The position numbers were made by a program, and so were the translations under genes. 64,000 nucleotides of DNA from positions 30,887 through 94,886 of the forward strand of contig JAGWOR010000004.1 of the NCBI GenBank assembly GCA_028870845.1. The letters are read 5' to 3'. Below, one piece after another: positions 52,661 through 61,796 of this stretch. The first letter of the stretch is position 1, and the number at the start of each line of letters is the position of its first letter. Under the pieces are notes generated by a model. That model ran no database searches. It was not told the DNA's origin and saw nothing but the letters and a program-made list of their open reading frames with translations. The DNA is from Gammaproteobacteria bacterium. Lineage in GTDB: Bacteria; Pseudomonadota; Gammaproteobacteria; Natronospirales; REEB76.

Positions 52661-52687
52661 CCTCCACGGCTGTGCGCCCGGCTGCGG

Positions 52688-53899
52688 CTAGTGCTTTTCC
52701 CCTTGCAGATGCACACGTGCGAATTTGCGTTTCCCCACCTGTAGAACATAAGTCCTTCCGCATTCCAGCCGCAGGCCCCGGTCCGAAACCTTCTCGCCAT
52801 CAATGCGTGCACCTCCCTGGTCAAGTAGCCGTTGGGCCTCGGATGCACTACTGGTGAGACGGCACTGCCTGAGCACATGGACCAATGATGCGCCGCCGCC
52901 GGTGCACGCTATTTGAAATTCAGGCATGTCCTCGGGCAGCGTGCCTTTCTGGAAACGGGCGATAAAATCTTCATGGGCTTTTTTTGCCGCTGGTGCAGCG
53001 TGAAAGCGTGTCACGATCTCTTCCGCCAGCAGGAACTTGATGTCCCGCGGGTTTGCGCCCTCTTGGACCTGACGCTTGAATTTGCTGATATCGCTGGCTG
53101 GCCGGAAACTCAGTAATTCGAAATAACGCCACATGAGCTCGTCTGACACGGACATGAGCTTGCCGAACATTTCCGCAGGCGCCTCGTTGATGCCAATGTA
53201 GTTGCCCAGCGATTTGGACATTTTCTGCACGCCATCCAGGCCTTCGAGAATCGGCATGGTGATTACAATCTGTGGTTTCTGCCGGTAGTGCTCCTGAAGC
53301 TGGCGGCCCACCAGCAGATTGAACTTCTGATCGGTGCCCCCGAGTTCCACGTCCGCCTCCAACGCCACTGAGTCGTAACCTTGCACCAGTGGATACAGCA
53401 ATTCATGGATGGCGATGGGTTGGCCACCGGCGTAGCGCTTGCTGAAGTCGTCCCGTTCCAGCATGCGCGCCACGGTGTGCAGGGCGGCGAGCCGTACCAG
53501 CCCGGCAGCGCCCAGCTTCTCCATCCAGCGGGAATTGAATTCAATGCGTGTCGACGCCGGATCCAGGATCTTGAAGATTTGTTCCCGGTAGGTTTGTGCG
53601 TTTTGTGCGATCTCCTCCGGGGTCAAGGGTTTGCGGGTGACGTTCCTGCCGCTGGGATCACCGATCATGCCGGTGAAATCGCCGATCAGGAAAATCGCCT
53701 GATGGCCGAGAATCTGGAACTGGCGCAGTTTGTTGATGAGCACCGTATGGCCCAGATGCAGGTCGGGGGCGGTGGGATCAAATCCCGCCTTGACCCGCAA
53801 CGGCTTGCCGGATTTAAGACGGGCCTCCAGCTCGGTCTCCAGCAGGATTTCGTCGGCACCCCGGCGGAGTTCCGCCAGTGCCTCGCTAGGCGTCGGCAT
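52688..53899 (-). CDS. tyrS: Tyrosyl-tRNA synthetase
   Basis: 403 residues from ATG 53899, with GGGAG eight bases upstream (a TTG two codons earlier is less likely). Class I features are [20 protein letters not shown] (HIGH motif as HLGH), [12 protein letters not shown], and [14 protein letters not shown] (KMSKS). The C-terminal S4 RNA-binding domain has [20 protein letters not shown]. It charges tRNA-Tyr. I saw no T-box or leader-peptide control on this strand. Confidence 0.95.
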   Translation of the reverse strand: MPTPSEALAELRRGADEILLETELEARLKSGKPLRVKAGFDPTAPDLHLGHTVLINKLRQFQILGHQAIFLIGDFTGMIGDPSGRNVTRKPLTPEEIAQNAQTYREQIFKILDPASTRIEFNSRWMEKLGAAGLVRLAALHTVARMLERDDFSKRYAGGQPIAIHELLYPLVQGYDSVALEADVELGGTDQKFNLLVGRQLQEHYRQKPQIVITMPILEGLDGVQKMSKSLGNYIGINEAPAEMFGKLMSVSDELMWRYFELLSFRPASDISKFKRQVQEGANPRDIKFLLAEEIVTRFHAAPAAKKAHEDFIARFQKGTLPEDMPEFQIACTGGGASLVHVLRQCRLTSSASEAQRLLDQGGARIDGEKVSDRGLRLECGRTYVLQVGKRKFARVHLQGEKH

Positions 53900-53985
53900 T
53901 CCCAAGACTCCCGAATATTGCAGCTAAAAGCTTAGGTCGTAAGGAGATTTTATGCATATCCCCATGATTTGGCATGGGTTTAGGG

Positions 53986-54014
53986 TTGACCATCCAGCCC
54001 CGTCAAGCTAGTGT
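53986..54014 (+). promoter_or_regulatory. Predicted promoter of the M23 peptidase gene
   Basis: TTGACC (53986-53991), 17 bases, TAGTGT (54009-54014). The start point near 54021 is 15 bases before the ATG at 54036. Confidence 0.4.
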
Positions 54015-54035
54015 TAGCCAGTTTTCAGGCACCGG

Positions 54036-55490
54036 ATGGGGACCGTGACCAGAGCCAAGGATCAAATCCGGGCGGATTATAAGCCAAGCGGCGCCGCCCA
54101 AAGTGAGCCTCTGCCCAAGCCACGGGTACGTCGGCAGTTCTGGGTGCTTTTGGCCGTGTCCGTGGTTGCCGGCGTCGCCGTCCAAGTTATCAGCGGCAAT
54201 GTAAATGCCGGCTATGGCGGCCGTGTACCGGCGATTGCTGCAGCTAGCCTGTCCAGTACATCGCCGGTGGCAATGGCCAGTACCCAGCCGTCCACCACGT
54301 CCCCTGCCTCCACTTCCACTTTAGCTGCCAGCACCTCAGCGCTGCCCGCGGCAGTAACCACGGTACTGACCGTGCACCGTGGCGACACCCTAGGCCGCCT
54401 TTTCAATAAGGCACATCTGAGCGGCGCTGACATGCGCGCAATCCTGGCTTTGGGCGGCGCTACCAGCCACCTCAAGACAATCCATCCCGGCCAGCAAATC
54501 AGCGTGCGTCATGATGACGGCGGGCAAATCCTGGACGTCAGCATGCAGCTGGATGACGATCACAAGCTTGAAGTACTGCGCGACGGCAATGTATACCACG
54601 CGAGCGTGGTCAATATTCCCACCGAAATCACCGTGGCTTACGCCCATGGGGTGATCGAGAACTCGCTGTTCGACGCCGCTACACGCGCCGGACTTGCGGA
54701 TCCGGTGATCATGCAGCTCATCCACCTGTTTAGCTGGGATATCGATTTCAGTCACGAGATCCGCAGCGGTGATACCTTTACGGTCCTGTACCAAAAGATC
54801 CATCGTCAGGATCAGCCGGTTATGGACGGCCCGATACTGGCCGCCGAGTTCACTACCCAGGATAAGACCTACCGTATCGCGCGCTTCACCAATCCGGCCG
54901 GCCACAGCGGCTATTACACGCCGGATGGCCGCAACATCCGAAAGGAACTGCTGCGTGCGCCAGTAGCCTATACACGCATCAGTTCAGGCTTCAGTTTGCA
55001 CCGCATGAACCCGGTGCTGCACATCGTGCGCCCGCATTACGGCGTTGACTATGCGGCGCCCATGGGCACACCGATCGTGTCAGCAGGTGACGGCTACATC
55101 GTTTTTCGAGGCCGCGAAGAAGGCTTTGGACGCTGCATCATCATCAGGCATGGCGGCGGCTACACCACTTTGTATGCGCATATGTCGCGATTCCGCAGCG
55201 GCCTGCATATCGGCAGCCGCGTGAAGCAGGACCAGGTCATCGGATACGTTGGTGAGAGCGGCGAAGCCACCGGCCCTCATCTGCATTACCAGATCATGCT
55301 GGATGGCGTTCCACGCAACCCACGTACCGTGAAACTGCCGGGCGCCACCCCGTTGTTGGCAAAATACCGGCCTGAGTTTGATCGCGACTTCAACACATTG
55401 CTGGCAGAAATGAGCAATGGCGGGACGATACGTGTAGCCAACGCTGCTGCCAACACCAATGGCACCACCAAGGCTGATACCGCTCACTGA
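54036..55490 (+). CDS. Murein DD-endopeptidase, M23 family (MepM-like)
   Basis: 484 residues. One N-terminal membrane anchor (FWVLLAVSVVAGVAVQVISG) is followed by a Ser/Thr/Ala-rich linker, a LysM/OapA-like domain (VLTVHRGDTLGRLFNKAHLS), a Csd3-like middle domain (TEITVAYAHGVIENSLFDAA), and the M23 peptidase. Zinc ligands are in HYGVDYAAPMG (HxxxD) and GPHLHYQI (HxH), and YTTLYAHMSRF is conserved. It cuts peptide cross-links to let the cell wall expand. It is followed after 21 bases by anmK, so wall cleavage and recycling genes sit together. Confidence 0.92.
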   Translation: MGTVTRAKDQIRADYKPSGAAQSEPLPKPRVRRQFWVLLAVSVVAGVAVQVISGNVNAGYGGRVPAIAAASLSSTSPVAMASTQPSTTSPASTSTLAASTSALPAAVTTVLTVHRGDTLGRLFNKAHLSGADMRAILALGGATSHLKTIHPGQQISVRHDDGGQILDVSMQLDDDHKLEVLRDGNVYHASVVNIPTEITVAYAHGVIENSLFDAATRAGLADPVIMQLIHLFSWDIDFSHEIRSGDTFTVLYQKIHRQDQPVMDGPILAAEFTTQDKTYRIARFTNPAGHSGYYTPDGRNIRKELLRAPVAYTRISSGFSLHRMNPVLHIVRPHYGVDYAAPMGTPIVSAGDGYIVFRGREEGFGRCIIIRHGGGYTTLYAHMSRFRSGLHIGSRVKQDQVIGYVGESGEATGPHLHYQIMLDGVPRNPRTVKLPGATPLLAKYRPEFDRDFNTLLAEMSNGGTIRVANAAANTNGTTKADTAH

Positions 55491-55511
55491 ATCCAGCCCG
55501 AGCCTTGCAAC

Positions 55512-56618
55512 GTGCGTGACTATTTCATTGGCCTGATGTCCGGTACCAGCAGCGACGGTGTGGATGCTGCGCTGGTGGAATTCTCGCCAGCCCCGCGCCT
55601 GCACACCAGCCACTTTTCCCCCTATACAGCTGAACTGCGCGCACATGTGCTAGGGCTGGCAAACGGATGTTATGGCAACGATGCCATCGATGAACTCGGT
55701 AAATTAGATGCCGAGTTGGGCGAAACGTTTGCAACGGCTGCATTGACAGTAATACAGGCGTCTAAAATCGAGCGCAGCAAGATCCGGGCTATCGGCAGCC
55801 ACGGCCAGACCGTGCGCCATCGTCCCGATCCACCCCATGCCTTCACCCTGCAGATCGCCGATCCCAACATCATAGCGGCACGCTGCGGCCTGACTACAGT
55901 TGCCGATTTCCGCCGACGCGATGTAGCGTTGGGTGGCCAAGGCGCGCCTCTGGTACCGGCTTTCCACCGCGCGATATTCGCGGATCACAGCGAATCAAGG
56001 GTGGTTGCGAACATCGGTGGCATCGCAAATATCACTCTGCTGCCAAAAGCTGACGGAGAAGTAAGCGGTTTTGACACGGGTCCGGGTAACGTGCTCATGG
56101 ATTTGTGGAGCAACCAGCAGCTTCACCAACCCCATGATGTAAATGGCGAGTTCGCAGCTTCGGGTCGGGTGGATACTGATTTGCTGCAACTATTGCTGGC
56201 GGACGAATATTTCCATCGCCCAGCCCCCAAAAGCACCGGCCCCGAGCGTTTCAACCATCACTGGCTCAGCGACAAGCTGGCCGGCAGGAAACTCCCTGCT
56301 GCCGATGTCATGGCGACCCTGTGTGAACTCACTGCGCGCTCCATCAGTGATGCGGTTACGCTGCATGCGCCGTCAACCAAGCGACTGCTGATCTGCGGTG
56401 GCGGCGTGCATAATCGGCAGTTGCTGCTGCGGCTCGCTGCCCGCCTGCCAGGTCTCAAACTGGAAAGCACCGAGGCCTTTGGAATCCAGCCCGATTGGGT
56501 GGAAGCCGTGGCTTTCGCCTGGCTGGCGCGGGAGACCTTGAACGCGCGCCCGGGCAACCTGCCTGCAGTGACCGGCGCCCGAGAACCCGCAGTGCTGGGT
56601 GCTGTATACCATGCATGA
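55512..56618 (+). CDS. anmK: Anhydro-N-acetylmuramic acid kinase
   Basis: 368 residues, GTG start at 55512 giving MRDYFIGLMSGTSSDGVDAA. Other features are SHGQTVRHRPDPPHAFTLQI, GGQGAPLVPAFHRAIF, VANIGGIANITLLP, GFDTGPGNVLMDLW and LLICGGGVHNRQLL. It phosphorylates and opens 1,6-anhydro-MurNAc to MurNAc 6-phosphate in cell-wall recycling, together with the AmpG permease encoded at 45848. Confidence 0.95.
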   Translation: MRDYFIGLMSGTSSDGVDAALVEFSPAPRLHTSHFSPYTAELRAHVLGLANGCYGNDAIDELGKLDAELGETFATAALTVIQASKIERSKIRAIGSHGQTVRHRPDPPHAFTLQIADPNIIAARCGLTTVADFRRRDVALGGQGAPLVPAFHRAIFADHSESRVVANIGGIANITLLPKADGEVSGFDTGPGNVLMDLWSNQQLHQPHDVNGEFAASGRVDTDLLQLLLADEYFHRPAPKSTGPERFNHHWLSDKLAGRKLPAADVMATLCELTARSISDAVTLHAPSTKRLLICGGGVHNRQLLLRLAARLPGLKLESTEAFGIQPDWVEAVAFAWLARETLNARPGNLPAVTGAREPAVLGAVYHA

Positions 56619-56621
56619 ACG

Positions 56622-56647
56622 ACAACGGGCGCTCTCGCGCCCGTTGT
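56622..56647. terminator. Bidirectional stem-loop between anmK and erpA
   Basis: ACAACGGGCGC (56622-56632) and GCGCCCGTTGT (56637-56647) form a perfect 11-bp stem with a TCTC loop, three bases after the anmK stop and 20 before the erpA stop. Convergent genes and such a strong stem suggest a shared terminator, although the T-run is poor. Confidence 0.6.
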
Positions 56648-56667
56648 GCATCAAAATCGGTCCGGCA

Positions 56668-57015
56668 CTAAACGCTGAATGACGAGCCGCAGCCGCAGGT
56701 AGTGGTGGCATTGGGATTGCGGATCACGAACTGCGCGCCTTCCAGGCCTTCCGTGTAGTCGATTTCCGCACCCGCCAGGTACTGAAAGCTCATGGGGTCC
56801 ACCAACAGGGTGACTCCCTCGTTGTGCACCTGGGTATCGCCTTCCTCAACGTTCTCATCGAAAGTAAAGCCGTACTGGAATCCGGAGCATCCGCCGCCAC
56901 TGACAAATACCCGAAGCTTGAGGCCGCTGTTACCCTCCTCATTGATCAGCTGTTTCACCTTATGCGCGGCGGCGCTGGTGAATATCAGTGCGGGGCTTTG
57001 CGGGATGATATCCAT
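56668..57015 (-). CDS. erpA: Iron-sulfur cluster insertion protein ErpA
   Basis: 115 residues. It is an A-type carrier with all three cluster cysteines: [16 protein letters not shown] and the C-terminal [11 protein letters not shown]. It delivers [4Fe-4S] clusters to respiratory and isoprenoid enzymes. A good minus-10 (TATAAT on the minus strand, 57051-57046) lies just upstream, with no matching minus-35, and overlaps the bactofilin/erpA junction. Confidence 0.94.
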   Translation of the reverse strand: MDIIPQSPALIFTSAAAHKVKQLINEEGNSGLKLRVFVSGGGCSGFQYGFTFDENVEEGDTQVHNEGVTLLVDPMSFQYLAGAEIDYTEGLEGAQFVIRNPNATTTCGCGSSFSV

Positions 57016-57057
57016 CGATTAATTCATTGCTGCAGCTGTGAACACATTATACTCCTG

Positions 57058-57495
57058 TCACTCACTCGCATTCCTAGGGCTGACCGGCGTATTGTTGTCA
57101 GTAGCCTTTTGGTGACTGATCGCCAGCACCGGGCCGGCGGGTTTATGCACCATTTTGCCATCCACAGTAGCGCCAACCGTCATTTCTATAAGGTTGTAAT
57201 GGACATCGCCGGTAATCCGGGCTTCAGCGCCTAATTCAAGGCGTTGCGCGGCGTATACGTCCCCCTCAACGGTACCGTTGATGGTTACATGCGGCACGCG
57301 TATCTCACCCCTGACAATACCGTGCTGGCTGAGGCTGAGCATGGACTCAGGTTCACTGCCCGCACTGATGTTACCGTTTACCTTGCCATCCACATGCAAT
57401 CCACCGCTGAAATTCAGATCGCCGTTGATCTCGGTTTTGCGGCCAACCAGGGTATCAATACGCGCGGCCGGACGCTGATTTTTGCCACTGAACAT
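57058..57495 (-). CDS. Bactofilin
   Basis: 145 residues from ATG 57495, with a perfect AGGAGG eight bases upstream; the GTG three codons earlier overlaps that site. The beta-helix repeats are visible: RKTEINGDLNFSGGLHVDGK, VRGEIRVPHVTINGTVEGDV, LELGAEARITGDVHYN and MTVGATVDGKMVHK. Bactofilins polymerise without nucleotides and act in cell shape and wall-enzyme positioning. It follows the DUF6776-like membrane gene by 12 bases. Confidence 0.92.
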   Translation of the reverse strand: MFSGKNQRPAARIDTLVGRKTEINGDLNFSGGLHVDGKVNGNISAGSEPESMLSLSQHGIVRGEIRVPHVTINGTVEGDVYAAQRLELGAEARITGDVHYNLIEMTVGATVDGKMVHKPAGPVLAISHQKATDNNTPVSPRNASE

Positions 57496-57507
57496 CTTGC
57501 TCACCTC

Positions 57508-58206
57508 CTAACCGAATACGTTTTGCCAGGTAAAATTCTGCTGCACTGAAGGATGTCCGTTCTCCAGAATCGTGACTTCCACTCTGCCGGGTGTAAAACC
57601 ATTGGGAAAAATCGCGTCACCTTCCAGATTTTCGAAATACTGGAAAGCAAAATCCAACGACGCTTTACCCTTGGGGGCGATGTCATGAGCATCCAGAATC
57701 ACCGGCTTGCCCTGTTCGGCGCCATATATCTTCATCTCCACGCTGCCGGTCACCCGAAACTCCTTGGTACGCACCTGAATCAGCACCAAATGATAGTGAT
57801 ACAGACGCGGTGCCCCGCCACTGGTGAATTTCAGGCTCTGTACTCGCAATCCCTGCTCGCCGGTAACCGGCGAAACAATGCCCTTATAGAATGCCAATTC
57901 TTCCTGCAGGTTCAGTAATTTCGATTGCTGTGTTTCCAGATTGCGCTGTATCTGCTGATACGACATATGATCCACGTCGCGTTCGCGCTGTAAAGTAATG
58001 ATTTGCTCTTGCAATTGAGCATTCTTTTGATCAAGCGCTTTGACACTATCCTGCAGTTTGGCAGCTGCCTGCCGGTCATAGCCGGCACGAGACTCTCCGT
58101 AAAAATATGCGGCAGTTATCAGAAAAATTGCAGCGGCAAATATGATACCGGTACCCAACCAGACTTGGTGGGGTCGGTGATGTTTGACCACTAGTTTTTT
58201 GGCCAT
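57508..58206 (-). CDS. DUF6776-like membrane protein, probable bactofilin partner
   Basis: 232 residues. An N-terminal basic stretch and one membrane helix (LGTGIIFAAAIFLITAAYFY) are followed by a coiled coil (about 45-115; KLQDSVKALDQKNAQLQEQI) and a C-terminal beta-rich domain (LYHYHLVLIQVRTKEFRVTG, GKPVILDAHDIAPKGKASLD). It precedes bactofilin in the same transcript. The topology recalls the membrane proteins that work with bactofilins, but the role is inferred. Confidence 0.78.
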   Translation of the reverse strand: MAKKLVVKHHRPHQVWLGTGIIFAAAIFLITAAYFYGESRAGYDRQAAAKLQDSVKALDQKNAQLQEQIITLQRERDVDHMSYQQIQRNLETQQSKLLNLQEELAFYKGIVSPVTGEQGLRVQSLKFTSGGAPRLYHYHLVLIQVRTKEFRVTGSVEMKIYGAEQGKPVILDAHDIAPKGKASLDFAFQYFENLEGDAIFPNGFTPGRVEVTILENGHPSVQQNFTWQNVFG

Positions 58207-58426
58207 CTAGACTCGGAATCCGGGATGAGTGAGAGCGGTCGCTATGTTACCCGCTGACCGTGGATTAAACTACCTCGCCAGGGAAATGATGTTGCCATTC
58301 CAGGCAAACAATTTGACGATAATTGACGCTCAGGCCATTGAAACCGGCATTCCAATATACGCCCCAGAATGATCATCAGAAAATATCTGAATTCTAAATT
58401 CAAATTTCCTGAGAGGAGATAATCTC

Positions 58427-58843
58427 ATGCTCTGGATACTGGCGTTCCATATCATATTCATGGTCACCTGGTTCGCCGGGCTTTTCTATCTGCCCAGGCT
58501 GTTTGTGTACCATGCCGAAGCACACGATGAAACCGGAGTCCGGCGCTTCGAGATCATGGAACGCCGGTTGTTCACGATCATGACTATTGGTGCTTGTGGA
58601 ACAGTAGCTTTTGGCTTGTGGCTGCTGTTTGAATGGTGGTGGCCGGCGCCGCCCTGGCTACGCCTGAAGCTGGTGTGCGTGGCCATGCTGCTGCTCTACC
58701 ACTTGTACTGCTGGAAATTCATGTGGAACTTCGCGCACAACCGGAACCGCCACCCGGCAAAATTCTATCGCTGGTTCAATGAAGCCCCAGGATTGTTGCT
58801 GGTGATTATCGTGGTCCTGGTGGTGGTGAAACCAGCGTTGTAA
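58427..58843 (+). CDS. hemJ: HemJ-type protoporphyrinogen oxidase
   Basis: 138 residues, ATG 58427 with GAGAGGAGA upstream. Four membrane segments. Conserved residues include His in LAFHIIFMVTWFAGLFYLPR, RRFEIMERRLFTIM, and LRLKLVCVAMLLLYHLYCWK. HemJ performs the penultimate step of haem synthesis in bacteria lacking HemG/HemY. The ribosome-binding site lies within a GAGAT-A-ATCTC palindrome that could pair on itself and reduce translation. Confidence 0.9.
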   Translation: MLWILAFHIIFMVTWFAGLFYLPRLFVYHAEAHDETGVRRFEIMERRLFTIMTIGACGTVAFGLWLLFEWWWPAPPWLRLKLVCVAMLLLYHLYCWKFMWNFAHNRNRHPAKFYRWFNEAPGLLLVIIVVLVVVKPAL

Positions 58844-59048
58844 GCCGGTTGCATGATTGCCCTCCTGACAGGGCCCAGGCGCTTTATAAAGCGGCTTAAT
58901 ACAAGCGCATCCGCAACTCCTCCGCAATTCAGAATGCACGCCGCACCACGGCAGGCGCGGTATTAAAGGCCTGCAATCTTGTTGCAGTCATCTGTTCGCC
59001 TGAGATTTCCAGCAAACCCCTATCCCGCAAGTTGATCTGACTTATAAA
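58844..59048. other. Intergenic region upstream of the iron operon
   Basis: It holds a GCCCT/AGGGC stem (58859-58874; possible weak terminator of hemJ) and a perfect 14-base palindrome CGCTTTATAAAGCG (58880-58893) of unknown role. No credible open frame. The Fur-regulated promoter follows from 59049. Confidence 0.4.
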
Positions 59049-59120
59049 TGAGAATGATTATCATTGACATTCATGCCAAGATCACTATACTGAATTAGTC
59101 AGATGAGAATTAATCTCATT
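59049..59120 (+). promoter_or_regulatory. Fur-regulated sigma-70 promoter of the cupredoxin-FTR1 operon
   Basis: A 21-base Fur box (59049-59069) with core AATGATTATCATT, 15 of 19 matches to the Fur consensus, contains the minus-35 TTGACA (59064-59069) at its end. The minus-10 TATACT (59086-59091) follows at 16 bases. A second palindrome ATGAGAATTAATCTCAT (59103-59119) covers the expected start point. Fur bound at either would block transcription when iron is plentiful. Confidence 0.7.
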
Positions 59121-59180
59121 TATGGGTGAATAGAGTGTTTCATGCTGTAACCCAGGCGAATGAATTACCACAGGATATTC

Positions 59181-59525
59181 ATGAAGTTACGATTTGCGGC
59201 ATCCATGTTGTTGGGCTTCTGCAGCCTGTCACCAGTGCTGGCCGCTACCCCAGCAGTCGAACTGGTAATTCAGCACCAGCAGTTCGCGGTTCAGGAGCTG
59301 CCCATACAGGCCAATACCAAGATCCGGCTGGTAATCATCAATCACGATGACCTGCCGGCGGAGTTCGAGAGTTACGATCTTTCGCGTGAGGTGGTGGTGC
59401 CCGGTCACAGCTCGGTGACCATCTATATCGGGCCCCTGGATCCGGGGCGTTACAGGTTTTTTAATGATTTCAATCATGCCGCCCAGGGCTGGGTGGTGGT
59501 GGCAACACCCAACACCGGTCATTAA
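59181..59525 (+). CDS. Periplasmic cupredoxin-like protein
   Basis: 114 residues from ATG 59181, with AGGA seven bases upstream. A signal peptide ends near LSPVLAA. The single cupredoxin_1-type domain has IRLVIINHDDLPAEFESYDL, VVVPGHSSVTIYIGPLDPGR and YRFFNDFN. The usual copper-binding Cys is missing (only the signal peptide has one), so metal, if bound, is probably held through His or Met. It is the first gene of the Fur-type iron operon and may present iron to the FTR1 permease, as in other cupredoxin-FTR1 pairs. Confidence 0.82.
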   Translation: MKLRFAASMLLGFCSLSPVLAATPAVELVIQHQQFAVQELPIQANTKIRLVIINHDDLPAEFESYDLSREVVVPGHSSVTIYIGPLDPGRYRFFNDFNHAAQGWVVVATPNTGH

Positions 59526-59529
59526 CGCC

Positions 59530-60396
59530 ATGCTGCCCACCGCCATCATCGTATTTCGCGAGGTCCTGGAAGCAGCGCTGGTGATCGCCATTGTCATGGG
59601 CGCCAGCCGCGGTGTGGCACAGCGCAGCTTGTGGGTGGCGGGCGGCATTGTCATGGGTCTGTCGGCCGCCAGTGTGGTGGCCATGTTCGCCGATGCGATC
59701 GCCAATGCATTTTCCGGCACCGGTCAGGCTCTGCTGAATGCGGTTATCTTGCTGGCGGCCGTGGTGATGCTGGCCTGGCACAACATCTGGATGAGTGCCC
59801 ACGGGCGCAAAATGGCCCAGCAACTGAAAGCAGTTGGCGCAGCAGTCCAAACCGGCAATAAAACCCTTATGGCATTGTCGATCGTGTGTTTTGCGGCGGT
59901 AATGCGCGAAGGTTCCGAGCTGGTGTTGTTCCTATGGGCTATTGTCGCCAGTGGTGGGCGCGAAACCGGAATGATCGCGGGTGGTTTCGCCGGTCTGGCA
60001 GCCGGGGTACTGGCAGGAGGCTTGCTTTACCGCAGTCTGCTGTTTATACCTGTGCGTTATTTCTTCGCGGTCACCGGCTGGCTGATTTTGTTGCTGACGG
60101 CCGGACTAGCCGCTCAGGCAGCCGGTTTTCTCAACCAGGCGGGATTACTGCCAGCGCTTGGCACCGGATTGTGGAACACCTCACGGATTCTGAGCCAGGA
60201 AAGCATGCTGGGCCAGTTGCTGCATATTCTGGTGGGCTACATCGCCCGGCCCTCCGGTATTGAATTGCTGTTTTATGCGGTCACGCTGTTAACGATTTTC
60301 ACGCTCATGCAGCTGATCAACCGGCAAGCGGCTCGCCACAACGCGGTTGCCCCTGGCCCGCGCCCCGAATCTCAGACGCCCGGCCCCCGAACCTAA
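59530..60396 (+). CDS. FTR1-family iron permease
   Basis: 288 residues from ATG 59530; seven membrane segments. The two iron-binding RExxE motifs are present: REVLE at residues 10-14 and REGSE at 126-130. Bacterial members (EfeU type) take up iron across the inner membrane after oxidation of Fe(II). Here EfeO and EfeB are absent and a cupredoxin precedes it, so the partner system differs from EfeUOB. Confidence 0.9.
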   Translation: MLPTAIIVFREVLEAALVIAIVMGASRGVAQRSLWVAGGIVMGLSAASVVAMFADAIANAFSGTGQALLNAVILLAAVVMLAWHNIWMSAHGRKMAQQLKAVGAAVQTGNKTLMALSIVCFAAVMREGSELVLFLWAIVASGGRETGMIAGGFAGLAAGVLAGGLLYRSLLFIPVRYFFAVTGWLILLLTAGLAAQAAGFLNQAGLLPALGTGLWNTSRILSQESMLGQLLHILVGYIARPSGIELLFYAVTLLTIFTLMQLINRQAARHNAVAPGPRPESQTPGPRT

Positions 60397-60412
60397 CCAG
60401 TCGGAGAAACCC

Positions 60413-61198
60413 GTGGGGAACACCCGGGAAACCGCTCGCCCTGATGGGCGAAATACGCAGGTGAATAATTTGCGCAAATTTTCAGCAAGGTTTTATCTGC
60501 TGGTTGCGGCCGCCGCCACCCTTGCATACAGACCCGCATGGGCGGATGACTTCATCGTTTATTCACCCTATGTTGTACAAAGCCAGTCGGAAATCGAATT
60601 TCGCGGCCATAGCTACCATGACAGTAATCCCTCGGTGGGAGGTGGCTATGAATATCTATTCTCTGTTGCACATGCATTCACTGACTGGTGGAAACCGGAA
60701 ATCTATTTCGCTGATTACGAATATGCGCCAGGCAGCGGACAGTACCTTAAAGCGCGTGAATTGGAGAACACCTTTCAGCTCACGCCAGCTGGCAAATACT
60801 GGGCGGACGCGGGGTTCCTGGCTGCCTATGAATACAGAACCCAGGACGGCAAGCCAAATGCGGTGGAATTTGGCCCGCTGTTGGAAAAACATGCAGGCCG
60901 GCTCGTGCAGCGCCTGAACTTCATCTGGGAAAAGGAAGTCGGCTTCAGCGCCAGCCGCAACTATGAGTTTCGCGGAGCTTATAGCCTGAGTTATCAATGG
61001 CACCAGGCATTCGCTCCCGGTATCGAGGTCTACTACCGGCCGGCCGATGACGCCCACCAGATCGGCCCGGTGTTTTACGGTGAGCTACCGACCAAGGCGG
61101 GCGACGAACTGGAATACAGCGCTGGCGTGGTATTCGGCCTCAATCAAGGCGCATCCAATCAGACATTCGTATTCAGGTTGGAGTATGAGTTTTTTTGA
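60413..61198 (+). CDS. Probable outer-membrane beta-barrel protein of the iron operon
   Basis: About 261 residues from GTG 60413 (GGAG upstream); TTG 60470 with AGGTGA is an alternative. The signal peptide (FYLLVAAAATLAYRPAWA) precedes a barrel-like sequence: alternating aromatic strands (IEFRGHSYHDSNPSVGGGYE, WDQ-free acidic turns) and a final LEYEFF ending in Phe, typical of outer-membrane insertion. I recognise no family. Third gene of the cupredoxin-FTR1 operon, so it may admit iron through the outer membrane; that is inference. Confidence 0.7.
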   Translation: MGNTRETARPDGRNTQVNNLRKFSARFYLLVAAAATLAYRPAWADDFIVYSPYVVQSQSEIEFRGHSYHDSNPSVGGGYEYLFSVAHAFTDWWKPEIYFADYEYAPGSGQYLKARELENTFQLTPAGKYWADAGFLAAYEYRTQDGKPNAVEFGPLLEKHAGRLVQRLNFIWEKEVGFSASRNYEFRGAYSLSYQWHQAFAPGIEVYYRPADDAHQIGPVFYGELPTKAGDELEYSAGVVFGLNQGASNQTFVFRLEYEFF

Positions 61199-61281
61199 TC
61201 ATTCAGCGGCCAATCCCCGCCCCGATCATTGGAATTACGATCAGCTACAATTGAGGAACCTTTTCAAAGGTTGGTCCCGTT

Positions 61282-61788
61282 ATGCCTTCGCCGAAACCGC
61301 TACTGCAAATCCGCCCGGCACGGCCACATGACGCGGCGCTGGCGCTGGCCTTTATCCGCGAACTTGCCGAATACGAAAAACTTAGCCATGAGGTGGTAGC
61401 CACAGAGCGGGACATCCAAACCGCCCTGTTCGGCGAAAAGCCTGTTGCTGAATGCTTGATCGCCGAGGTGGGCGGTGTCGCCGTCGGATTCGCGCTGTTC
61501 TTCCACAATTTCTCCACTTTTGAAGGCAAACCCGGACTGTACCTGGAAGACCTGTATATAAAACCTGAATACCGCGGCCGCGGTTATGGCAGGAACTTGC
61601 TGGCCCATCTCGCCAGGCTGGCAAAGTCGCGCGGCTGTGCACGCTTTGAATGGGCGGTACTGGACTGGAATGCACCGGCGATACGCTTTTATGAAAGCCT
61701 GGGGGCAAAAATCATGCAGCAGTGGAAAATCAACCGTCTTACCGGCGAGGATCTGTCGCGACTGGCCGAAGAATCCTCCGCTCAGTGA
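61282..61788 (+). CDS. GNAT-family N-acetyltransferase (diamine acetyltransferase-like)
   Basis: 168 residues. GNAT core: RPARPHDAALALAFIREL, LIAEVGGVAVGFALFFHNFS, YLEDLYIKPEYRGRGYGRNL (acetyl-CoA loop RGRGYG) and WNAPAIRFYESLGAKIM. The YLEDLYI and FHNFSTFEGKPG pieces are typical of the spermidine/spermine-acetyltransferase-like subgroup. Substrate undetermined. Confidence 0.88.
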   Translation: MPSPKPLLQIRPARPHDAALALAFIRELAEYEKLSHEVVATERDIQTALFGEKPVAECLIAEVGGVAVGFALFFHNFSTFEGKPGLYLEDLYIKPEYRGRGYGRNLLAHLARLAKSRGCARFEWAVLDWNAPAIRFYESLGAKIMQQWKINRLTGEDLSRLAEESSAQ

Positions 61789-61796
61789 TTTCGGTC

